The position numbers and the translations under genes were made by a program. Below, piece after piece: positions 27,147-33,253 of a stretch of DNA of 34,217 bases. Under the pieces are notes generated by a model. That model did no database searches. It saw only the letters and a program-made list of their open reading frames with translations, and was not told where the DNA came from. Within the stretch, counting starts at the first letter, position 1. Every line of letters begins with the position of its first letter. Source of the stretch: an uncultured Terriglobales bacterium (lineage in GTDB: Bacteria; Acidobacteriota; Terriglobia; Terriglobales; Acidobacteriaceae); contig CATPBJ010000193.1 of NCBI GenBank assembly GCA_955652395.1, positions 1 to 34,217 on the forward strand, in the 5' to 3' direction.

Positions 27147-27184
27147 AAAAAAGCCATCATCCGATGCGGTGGATGATGGCTTTT
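27147..27184 (-). terminator. Attenuator: intrinsic terminator before leuA
   Basis: On the minus strand a 14-bp perfect stem (27171-27184 with 27149-27162), an 8-nt loop and a six-T tail form a textbook intrinsic terminator 46 nt before the leuA TTG. A competing pairing exists: 27205-27216, which overlaps the leader-peptide stop codon, can pair with 27166-27177 (11 of 12 bases), taking up half of the terminator 5' arm and loop. This is the antiterminator expected if a ribosome stalls upstream. Confidence 0.88.
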
Positions 27185-27205
27185 GCTGATCTCGATATCG
27201 CTAAA

Positions 27206-27322
27206 TCATCCGCCGCTGTTTTGAGGTGCAAGCACCAGGCCAGGAATGGCCACGCTAAGGGCGAGAAGAACCAGTCGCACCTCCCGCGCTGCACGGCTAG
27301 CGACAATGGCTACACGGTCCAT
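27206..27322 (-). CDS. leuL: leu-ilv operon leader peptide
   Basis: A 38-codon reading frame runs ATG 27322 to TGA 27206-27208. Fourteen of its 38 residues are Leu, Val or Ile, and 11 of them lie in the 17 codons 15-31 (VRLVLLALSVAIPGLVL). The stop codon lies within the antiterminator strand and 21 nt before the terminator stem. This is the classic layout for ribosome-stalling attenuation: scarcity of charged Leu/Val/Ile tRNA halts the ribosome in codons 15-31, the antiterminator forms and leuA is transcribed. The ribosome binding site is weak (GGCT, about 10 nt upstream). The peptide itself probably has no function after synthesis. I use leuL by analogy with enterobacteria. Confidence 0.82.
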   Translation of the reverse strand: MDRVAIVASRAAREVRLVLLALSVAIPGLVLAPQNSGG

Positions 27323-27350
27323 AGAAAGTCAGCCTGATTCGTATATAGAC

Positions 27351-27379
27351 AGGCTACCGGCGTCCCTCGCCGCTGTCAA
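27351..27379 (-). promoter_or_regulatory. Candidate leu-ilv operon promoter
   Basis: On the minus strand TTGACA (27374-27379) is followed after exactly 17 bp by TAGCCT (27351-27356). Transcription would start near 27344, about 20 nt before the leader peptide ATG. The -35 is perfect and the -10 is weak (three of six). It is the only such pair I see between the upstream small gene and the leader. Confidence 0.5.
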
Positions 27380-27393
27380 TCCAAATTGCCGCT

Positions 27394-27585
27394 TTAGCCC
27401 ATCACTTTTTTCGATAGATCGCCGCCGCGTAGATGCTCTTCAAAGGCTAGGCGTAGCATGTCGCTCAGTTGATCTGGTTTGCTGCTCTGGACTTTGACGA
27501 GGATTCCTTCGTGGCAAACCGAGCATTCACCCGAAGCGGCCAAGCCCACCCGCAGTTTCGCTATTAATTCCGCCTGTTCAGCCAT
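27394..27585 (-). CDS. Small CXXC protein, unknown function
   Basis: A possible 63-residue protein with an amphipathic N-terminus and ECSVCHEG near residue 20, which could bind a metal or be redox active, then a helical tail (LSDMLRLAFEEHL). I do not recognise it. Its stop lies 15 bp before the -35 box of the leu promoter, and the base and codon pattern looks coding. The ribosome binding site is poor, so the start may be elsewhere or the gene may not be real. Confidence 0.45.
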   Translation of the reverse strand: MAEQAELIAKLRVGLAASGECSVCHEGILVKVQSSKPDQLSDMLRLAFEEHLRGGDLSKKVMG

Positions 27586-27640
27586 GCCTCATGCTGGCAC
27601 AAGGCTGCACGCCGGATATGAGCTTTGAAGGTACCCTGAG

Positions 27641-27740
27641 ACCGGCGTCAGACCTCAGGCGTCAACCCTCCGCTTAAAATCCGCAGAAGCTGGGCAGCCT
27701 GGTGTGAGGCCGAGGTCTGAGGTCCGACGCCTGACGTCCG
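27641..27740. repeat. GTCAGACCTC-type inverted repeat
   Basis: Words from the hslV-hslU repeat recur here: GTCAGACCTCAGGCGTC on the left faces GAGGTCTGAGGTCCGACGCC on the right, and CCGCTTAAA occurs on both sides. It fills most of the 205-bp gap upstream of the PilZ gene. It may overlap that gene's promoter. Confidence 0.65.
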
Positions 27741-27790
27741 CTTAAAGGTAACGAGACCGTGCCAGGTCCTTCCGTAATCTGCTAATTGGG

Positions 27791-28321
27791 ATGGACAAGG
27801 AGGATACTCGTCCTGTGAACGCCCTCCCCCAATCTAACGATCGTCGGGCTCCGCGATTGAATTTGTCCGACATCACTCCCGCAGTTCTCCGATTTGAAGA
27901 TGGCCATCGTACCCAGGGGCAGCTGGAAGTCATCTCGCTCACCGGGGGCATTGTGAGCCTGCCCAAACCGGTGGTTCGGGACTCGCGCGTAAAGCTGATG
28001 TTCGTGACTCCGACCGGGCCAGTGCTGGGCACCGCGGAAATGCTCAAGCCAGTTTCCTGGACCCAGCAACCCTTTCGCTTCGTTGGACTCGAAAAGGACG
28101 ACCAGCGGCGCCTGCAGGAGTCAATCCAGTCATCGTTTGGTCAAGTCAGCAAGGATCAGGAATGGATCGACAAGTATAGAGCTACCCTGGACCAGCGACG
28201 TCCTCCGCGCCAGCGTCTTTTCAGCTCACGCCTGGCGGCCTATACCTTGGCGATTCTGTCTTTGGGGAGTGCGATCTACCTCTTCAGTATCTTCAACACC
28301 TTCAATATTCATCTGCACTAG
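27791..28321 (+). CDS. PilZ-like domain protein with C-terminal membrane helix
   Basis: A 176-residue protein that starts with a PilZ-type N-terminus: DRRAPRLNL carries the RXXXR element, and VISLTGGI sits where the second PilZ motif (D/N-X-S-X-X-G) occurs. PilZ domains bind cyclic di-GMP. The match is partial, so binding is uncertain. Residues about 148-166 form one membrane helix (LAAYTLAILSLGSAIYLF). A GTG at 27815 with AAGGAGG at 27797-27803 is a serious alternative start, and it would still include the whole PilZ region. It is convergent with the STAS gene. Confidence 0.65.
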   Translation: MDKEDTRPVNALPQSNDRRAPRLNLSDITPAVLRFEDGHRTQGQLEVISLTGGIVSLPKPVVRDSRVKLMFVTPTGPVLGTAEMLKPVSWTQQPFRFVGLEKDDQRRLQESIQSSFGQVSKDQEWIDKYRATLDQRRPPRQRLFSSRLAAYTLAILSLGSAIYLFSIFNTFNIHLH

Positions 28322-28359
28322 ATTCATCTGCAGCAGCGCGGCGCGCCCACCAATCGAAT

Positions 28360-28704
28360 TCAGTGCACGTTGAACGATTGCACCGCGGCGTTCTCGTCTT
28401 CAAAAATCTGAAACAGATTCAGAACGCCAATCAGCTTCAGAGTTTGCATCACGAACTTGGAGGGCGTCACCAGCTTAACGCCACCACCGCGCTGCTTTGC
28501 CGAGGCCATCGCTTTGACCAGGATCCCGATGCCGCTGGAATCGATCATCGGCACTTCCGCAAAGTTGATGACCAGGCGCGTGTCCCCGGCAGCCATGGCG
28601 TCGTCGACGGTCTGACGAAAGCTGTCTACTCCGGGGCCCAGACGCAAAGCACCGCGAATCTGTAGGACCTGAACTTCTGAAAGTCTGCGGACGTTGATTT
28701 CCAT
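28360..28704 (-). CDS. STAS-domain anti-sigma-factor antagonist
   Basis: A 114-residue single STAS domain of the SpoIIAA/RsbV type. Such proteins bind an anti-sigma kinase and release a sigma factor when unphosphorylated. The signature FAEVPMIDSSGIGILVKA (about 48-65) contains the serine that is phosphorylated in relatives (Ser56 or Ser57). The frame extends upstream to 28920 but is not protein-like there. The ATG at 28704 has GAGGA six bases upstream. No anti-sigma kinase or sigma factor gene is adjacent, so the partners are encoded elsewhere. Confidence 0.88.
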   Translation of the reverse strand: MEINVRRLSEVQVLQIRGALRLGPGVDSFRQTVDDAMAAGDTRLVINFAEVPMIDSSGIGILVKAMASAKQRGGGVKLVTPSKFVMQTLKLIGVLNLFQIFEDENAAVQSFNVH

Positions 28705-28905
28705 GGTGTTCCTCGAGGGCCAATCCGTGGCCAGCGCGCCAGCCACCCGCGAACACTGACAGGTGGAAGGCAATTTGTTATATTGCCCGCTCAACTTACG
28801 GGAGCGGCCGCGAATTTGCAAGTGCGCCGGACGGCGACAAGGTAGCCTGGGTCCAAGATCTGGACAGCGGGCGCAAGGTCTCAACCTGGCTGGTCGGAGA
28901 AAACG

Positions 28906-28934
28906 GGGAGGCAGGCACAACCGCCCTGCCTCCC
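28906..28934 (-). terminator. Intrinsic terminator after degP
   Basis: GGGAGGCAGG (28906-28915) pairs exactly with CCTGCCTCCC (28925-28934) around a 9-nt loop. On the minus strand it lies 21 nt past the degP stop and is followed by CGTTTTC. The T-run is short, so termination strength is uncertain. Confidence 0.6.
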
Positions 28935-28955
28935 ACGGGAGAACTTCGTGACTGG

Positions 28956-30527
28956 TTACATGCCGCTGTTAGCGTTTTCCTGGGCTGGGTGCAGCACACG
29001 GAAGGTGTGGCCGCCGTCTGACCAGACCAGTACCAGCGCGTCGTGCCCCTCGGGCACGCTGCTCAGGGCCTTTTGAACATCGGCCGCGTTCTGCACCGGC
29101 TTGCGATCCACTTCGACGATCACATCGCCAGATTGCAATCCCGCGTTGTCGGCCGGGCTGCCCGGCTGCACTTGCTGGATCACGGCTCCGTGGAGATCGC
29201 TCGGTGCCTGCAGTTGTTCGCGAATTTCCGGAGTCATATCAGACAGACCAACTCCCCAGCGCGGTTTGCCTTGGCTGACCTCAGAGGTCTCTTTGCCGGA
29301 TTTATCCCGGCTGCCCATGGCTTCCAGGGTGACTGGAACTGTGACGCTCTTGCCATCGCGCATCACTTGCAGATGGATCGTCGTCCCCGGATTCTTCTGT
29401 CCGACTACAACCTGCAGCTCACCCGCATCGCTCACTTCTTTTCCGTCGATCTGGGTGATCACATCGCCGACTTTCAGGCCCGCCTTGGCTCCCGGCGCGT
29501 CAGACTCGACCTGGGTTACAACCGCGCCCACGGCGCTGTCCATGTGGAAGAACTTCGAATTGTCGGGAGTGACGTCGGAAATTCCGATTCCCATGTAACC
29601 GTGCGTCACCTTGCCAAACTGGACCAGCTTTTCCACGGTGGGACGCACGATCTGGGTCGGGATGGCGAAGCCCATGCCCGAGAACGAACCCGAGGGCGAG
29701 ATCAGGAACGTGTTGATCCCGATCACTTCACCGCGCACATTCACCAGCGGCCCGCCAGAGTTCCCCTGATTGATCGCCGCATCCGTCTGAATGAACTGGC
29801 CTGGCTTACGGGCATCGTCCGAGGATGGATTGGGACGGTTCAACGCGCTGACGATCCCGCGCGTGACCGTGAAACGGAATCCGAATGGGTTGCCGAATGC
29901 CAGAACGGTCTGCCCGGGATGCAGCTTCGTGGAGTCACCCCAGGGCGCGTTGGGCAGGTTATGGCCGTCCACTTTAATGACGGCAAGATCGGTCAGCGGA
30001 TCGGTGCCCACCACCTTGGCCGGCAGGATCCGGCGATCGCTCATGGTGACCCGAACGTCAGTGGCACCATCGACGACGTGGTTGTTGGTGACGATGTAAC
30101 CGTCGGGCGAGATAATCACGCCGCTGCCCAGGCCGTGCTCGACACGCGGCGGTTGCGGCCGCATCTGATGGCCAAACTGCTGACCGAATTGCTGACCGAA
30201 GAACTGCCCGAACGGACTATCCTGCAAGCCGTCCGGCAGATCGCCCCCGGCCATATTGGCTTTGGTGCGTGACGTCACCGTGACGTTCACGATTGCCGGG
30301 GTGACGCGCGCTGCCAGAGTCTCCATGGCCTGGTCGAGTGAAAGCAGCGCAGCTACATTGTTGTCATCGAGCGGCGTCGTAGTAGGCGCAGCCATGGGCG
30401 CGGCCTTCGCCGGCATCGCTTTGACGATATCGTAGGTCACGACCGAGCCCACCATCGCGATCGTCAGAATCGGGATGATGAGATACCGACCTACTCCTGT
30501 TTTCCAGCTTTGCATCCAGTTTTTCAT
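28956..30527 (-). CDS. HtrA/DegP-family periplasmic serine protease
   Basis: A 523-residue Do-family protease/chaperone for damaged envelope proteins. An N-terminal membrane anchor or signal (about 15-35) is followed by the trypsin-like domain with the catalytic triad His150 (TNNHVVDG), Asp180 (TDLAVIK) and Ser257 (GNSGGPL). Two PDZ domains follow (about 305-400 and 425-510). A Gln/Phe-rich loop (FFGQQFGQQFG) lies before the triad, like the LA loop of DegP. The ribosome binding site AGGAGA is well placed. An 18-bp palindrome identical to the one at blaI lies 21 bp upstream of the ATG, so it is probably under BlaI control. It sits directly after blaR. Confidence 0.94.
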   Translation of the reverse strand: MKNWMQSWKTGVGRYLIIPILTIAMVGSVVTYDIVKAMPAKAAPMAAPTTTPLDDNNVAALLSLDQAMETLAARVTPAIVNVTVTSRTKANMAGGDLPDGLQDSPFGQFFGQQFGQQFGHQMRPQPPRVEHGLGSGVIISPDGYIVTNNHVVDGATDVRVTMSDRRILPAKVVGTDPLTDLAVIKVDGHNLPNAPWGDSTKLHPGQTVLAFGNPFGFRFTVTRGIVSALNRPNPSSDDARKPGQFIQTDAAINQGNSGGPLVNVRGEVIGINTFLISPSGSFSGMGFAIPTQIVRPTVEKLVQFGKVTHGYMGIGISDVTPDNSKFFHMDSAVGAVVTQVESDAPGAKAGLKVGDVITQIDGKEVSDAGELQVVVGQKNPGTTIHLQVMRDGKSVTVPVTLEAMGSRDKSGKETSEVSQGKPRWGVGLSDMTPEIREQLQAPSDLHGAVIQQVQPGSPADNAGLQSGDVIVEVDRKPVQNAADVQKALSSVPEGHDALVLVWSDGGHTFRVLHPAQENANSGM

Positions 30528-30540
30528 TTCTTCTCTCCTG

Positions 30541-30569
30541 TTTTTAGCAACTAATTATTTAGTTGTTAA
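30541..30569 (-). promoter_or_regulatory. Candidate degP promoter around the operator
   Basis: TTAACA (30564-30569) and TAAAAA (30541-30546) are 17 bp apart on the minus strand, with the BlaI-type palindrome filling the spacer. The start point would fall on the ribosome binding site, which is a weakness. A promoter slightly further upstream is also possible. Confidence 0.35.
30548..30565. promoter_or_regulatory. BlaI-type operator at degP
   Basis: CAACTAATTATTTAGTTG is a 7-4-7 palindrome, placed 21 bp before the degP ATG. It is identical base for base to 32452-32469 at the blaI promoter. Because it is an AT-rich island in a GC-rich genome, chance identity of 18 bases is very unlikely. Confidence 0.75.
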
Positions 30570-30582
30570 CGATAAAAAAAAC

Positions 30583-31992
30583 TTAAATAGACTTGGCGGC
30601 AATTCCAGCTTCCACCTTGTTTTGCACCGGGCCCACCACGGTCACCCGCCACACGCACAGATCCCAGACGACGGCGCCATTGGAGTCGTACCGCCGGGTT
30701 TGTACAACTTCGGTTTGCATGACGAGAAAAAAAGTTTGAGGAACGACGCCGTCGCCTGTCATGCTCGCGCGGACCAGCAGCGGTGCCTCGGCTTGACGCG
30801 CGCCCGCAGGGATGATGCCAGTTTTGCTCACTGACTTGAACGCGCTTTTGACCGCAGACTTCGCAGCCGCGGGAGCCGAAGTGCTTTGTTCCGGACGGAG
30901 CTCGTCTTCACGCACCTGAAGTTTCGCGGGAACGACGGGGGCACCCATGTGCGACATCTGACTCGCTTCGAAGTCGCCGGCTGCGATCGAATTCGTGACC
31001 GACAGGGAAGTTGCGCCGTTCTCGAACGAGACCAGCTTCGTGGGGGCATAGGACAATGCCAGCAGGCAGACCAGGGACACACCGCTCACCAGTACGGGCG
31101 CCGGGCCCCACACTCGTGTGGCCCGCGAGCGGTTTACGTCCAGAATCTGGGTTACACGCAGCGATACGTTTCGCAACCGGTCGACCGCAGCCTGGCCCAA
31201 AGCGAGTCCCCGTCGCAGAAAACTTTTCTCGGCCAGTGATACCAGGCACTCCGCGTACGCCCGCGGACTTGTGGTCTCAATTTTTGCCAGCACCAGGTCA
31301 TCGCACGCCATCTCGCGCTCGAGCGCCAGCTTCTTCTCGATCCACCAGACGGCGGGATGGAAGAACAGCAGGGCGCCTAAGATCTTCTGTATCAGGTTGG
31401 TCCAGTCATCCCGGCGCCGAAGATGAGCCAATTCGTGCAGCAGGATCGCATTCAATTCCAAGGCGGAAAGTTCCTGCATGGTCCAGGATGGGATAACCAC
31501 CAGCGGCTTCGTGAAGCCGACTGCAGTCGGTACGCGCAGCTGCTCCGACACGCAGAGCTTGACTTCTCTCGGCGAATCAAAATCGGCCAAAGTCTTCTGC
31601 AGCATGGGATCGAGAGCTGTGACATCGACCGCCACGCAGGTCCTACGGAGCCGGTGCAAGTGCCAGAAACCGATGCCTACTCTAAGCAAGCCCAGGAAGG
31701 CCATCAGCAGCCAGCCAGCAAATATATAGAGTGCCCAGGATGCAGGCATGGTGATCTCAGACCGTTTCGTCAGCTCGGCGCCGTTTGAAACCCAATTGCC
31801 GAACAGAGGAAGCGCCGCTATCCCTAACAACGCTGCGAACCAGACTGCGAACCGCGTACCCGAATTCCGCGGGCCGATGGCACACAGCAGGAGCCAGGCC
31901 AGCAGCACGATGACCATGCCTTCCGCCGTGCAGTTGAGTATTCGTTCAGCGGACAGTGGGGCCAGAGATTGCAGGTTGAGAGCGCTGGTCAT
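30583..31992 (-). CDS. BlaR1/MecR1-like M56 family metalloprotease sensor
   Basis: A 469-residue membrane protein of peptidase family M56. Helices lie at about 24-40, 48-66 and 86-110. The zinc motif HELAH is at 186-190 in a cytoplasmic segment, with a further acidic ligand in EREMACDD near 227. A last helix follows at about 290-312. In BlaR1 the protease cleaves the BlaI repressor on signal. The outer C-terminal part (about 155 residues) is not a penicillin-binding domain; its signal is unknown. It overlaps blaI by 4 nt (ATGA) and is translationally coupled to it. Confidence 0.88.
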   Translation of the reverse strand: MTSALNLQSLAPLSAERILNCTAEGMVIVLLAWLLLCAIGPRNSGTRFAVWFAALLGIAALPLFGNWVSNGAELTKRSEITMPASWALYIFAGWLLMAFLGLLRVGIGFWHLHRLRRTCVAVDVTALDPMLQKTLADFDSPREVKLCVSEQLRVPTAVGFTKPLVVIPSWTMQELSALELNAILLHELAHLRRRDDWTNLIQKILGALLFFHPAVWWIEKKLALEREMACDDLVLAKIETTSPRAYAECLVSLAEKSFLRRGLALGQAAVDRLRNVSLRVTQILDVNRSRATRVWGPAPVLVSGVSLVCLLALSYAPTKLVSFENGATSLSVTNSIAAGDFEASQMSHMGAPVVPAKLQVREDELRPEQSTSAPAAAKSAVKSAFKSVSKTGIIPAGARQAEAPLLVRASMTGDGVVPQTFFLVMQTEVVQTRRYDSNGAVVWDLCVWRVTVVGPVQNKVEAGIAAKSI

Positions 31993-32402
31993 CTTTCTTC
32001 CCTCGATTGCAACAGCTCCCGCAGGCGCCGCAGTTCCTGGGCTTCGAGGCCCTTGTTTTTGGAACCCTTACTTTCGGAACTCATGTCTTCGAGAATATTT
32101 AGGACCAGCAGTTCATGTGAATTCTTGAAAAACCGGCTGACCAGATGCCGGATTTCGCAGCGCGTAGCTTCCTCCCGCTCCATGATGGGCTTATAAATAT
32201 GGGCCCGGCCGTCCTTGACGTGCTCGAGGTAGCCCTTGTTCTCCAGAACGCGAATGGTAGTCAGGACGGAGTTATAGGCCAGCGCGGGCTTCTCGGGAAG
32301 CGCATCGAGGACTTGCTGGACGGTGGCTGAACCTTTCTGCCACAGCACGTCCATCAGCCGAAGTTCGGCCTCGGTGAGAGTTTCAGACTTTCTCGGCGGC
32401 AC
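31989..32402 (-). CDS. BlaI/MecI/CopY-family repressor
   Basis: A 137-residue winged-helix repressor. LTEAELRLMDVLWQKGSATVQQVLDAL is the family N-terminus (read as LTEAELRLMDVLW then GSATVQQV), followed by YNSVLTTIRVLENKGYL. These proteins bind palindromic operators as dimers and are inactivated by cleavage. I use GTG at 32402, with AGAGGA nine bases upstream. The frame also opens at TTG 32447, but that codon lies between the -35 and -10 boxes of the promoter. The operator at 32452-32469 covers the -35 region, so autorepression is expected. It forms an operon with the M56 protease gene. Confidence 0.9.
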   Translation of the reverse strand: MPPRKSETLTEAELRLMDVLWQKGSATVQQVLDALPEKPALAYNSVLTTIRVLENKGYLEHVKDGRAHIYKPIMEREEATRCEIRHLVSRFFKNSHELLVLNILEDMSSESKGSKNKGLEAQELRRLRELLQSREER

Positions 32403-32424
32403 GAGCCATTTTCCTCTGTCTTTA

Positions 32425-32454
32425 ATTAGACGGAACCAGGGGCACAAATGTCAA
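32425..32454 (-). promoter_or_regulatory. blaI-blaR promoter
   Basis: On the minus strand TTGACA (32449-32454) and TCTAAT (32425-32430; five of six) are 18 bp apart. The last three bases of the operator palindrome are the first three of the -35 box. Transcription would start near 32418, just before the ribosome binding site of the GTG start. Confidence 0.65.
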
Positions 32455-32469
32455 CTAATTATTTAGTTG
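32452..32469. promoter_or_regulatory. BlaI-type operator at blaI-blaR
   Basis: CAACTAATTATTTAGTTG, a perfect 7-4-7 palindrome overlapping the -35 box of blaI. A partial copy of its right half (TTATTTGGTTG, 32480-32490) lies 21 bp further out, two helical turns away. It is identical to the degP site. Confidence 0.78.
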
Positions 32470-32509
32470 CTCGACAGGGTTATTTGGTTGTCCGGGTTAT
32501 TGGCCGCAA

Positions 32510-32575
32510 CTTCCACCCTGTCGTTCCTTCGCGACCTTTGCGGAATCCTTTGCGCCCTTTGCGGTTAAACGGGCT
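32510..32575. repeat. Short CTTTGCGG direct repeats
   Basis: ACCTTTGCGG, TCCTTTGCG and CCCTTTGCGG follow one another upstream of the NTF2-like gene. They resemble the low-complexity intergenic repeats elsewhere in the window. No function is evident. Confidence 0.5.
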
Positions 32576-32693
32576 TGATCTCCGCAAAATCAAATCTTTA
32601 ACCGAAAAGGTCGCCACCTACGACGCCATTCGCGGCCTTTGAGGTTTCCGCCGTCCTGTGCGACAATTTCTCGCCACCTGCGGAGGAACATCA

Positions 32694-33164
32694 ATGTACA
32701 AGCGCGTTTTGATCATTTTGGTTTGCGTTTTTGCATTCAGTGTCTCCGGCTTTGCAAGAAAGCCCAAGAAGAGGGTCGCGTCAGGTGCTCCTGACAAAGC
32801 CTATCTGCAGAAACTCATGGACGGTTGGAGTTCCCTCGATCCCGCCAAGATGGCCCAGTACTACGATCAGGGCGAGTACGCCTTCTTCGATATCGCGCCC
32901 CTGAAGTACAACAATTGGGCGGAGTACCAGATGGGCGCGACCGAACTGCTGAAGGGGTACAAACACCTGAAGCTGACCGTGAACGACGATGCCCAGATCC
33001 ACACAGACGGCAACCTGACCTGGACCGTCGCGACCGTTAAGGAAGACGGACTTACCACGGCTGGCAAGCATGAATTAGCCACGCTGCGCTGGACCGTGAT
33101 CTTCGAAAAACAAGCCGGCAAGTGGATGATCGTGCACGAGCACACATCCGAGCCGCTTCAGTAA
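32694..33164 (+). CDS. Exported NTF2-like (SnoaL/DUF4440) protein
   Basis: A 156-residue protein with a signal peptide (about 1-22, cut after GFA) and one NTF2-like domain. [22 protein letters not shown] is the opening helix. The curved sheet contains [15 protein letters not shown] and [24 protein letters not shown], the standard end of SnoaL/DUF4440 folds. These domains are small cones that bind ligands or act as scaffolds; no specific role can be given. The ATG at 32694 has GGAGGA seven bases upstream. It is divergent from blaI but too far (225 bp) to share its operator with certainty. Confidence 0.75.
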   Translation: MYKRVLIILVCVFAFSVSGFARKPKKRVASGAPDKAYLQKLMDGWSSLDPAKMAQYYDQGEYAFFDIAPLKYNNWAEYQMGATELLKGYKHLKLTVNDDAQIHTDGNLTWTVATVKEDGLTTAGKHELATLRWTVIFEKQAGKWMIVHEHTSEPLQ

Positions 33165-33253
33165 AGCGAACGATGCCGGACGAGGCGCAGGCTCCGTCCG
33201 ATCTCCTGTCAATCTCCCGGCCCTGCTTTTTCCCTCTGATAAGATGTGCTCCC

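Noticed and set aside
27101..27160. leuA start at ATG 27160 or 27157
   Set aside because: Both ATGs lie in the 3' arm of the attenuator terminator and lack a ribosome binding site. TTG 27100 has a very strong one and gives the standard LeuA N-terminus.
28705..28920. Longer STAS protein from 28920
   Set aside because: The extra 72 residues are Arg/Pro/Cys-rich without protein character. The ATG at 28704 has a good ribosome binding site and starts the domain.
29043..30272. 409-codon open frame opposite degP
   Set aside because: It covers the catalytic region of a clear HtrA protease on the other strand, and is rich in His/Arg/Asp without domain character.
32403..32447. blaI start at TTG 32447
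   Set aside because: It lies between the -35 and -10 boxes, so it would not be transcribed. GTG 32402 has a good ribosome binding site and family-like N-terminus.
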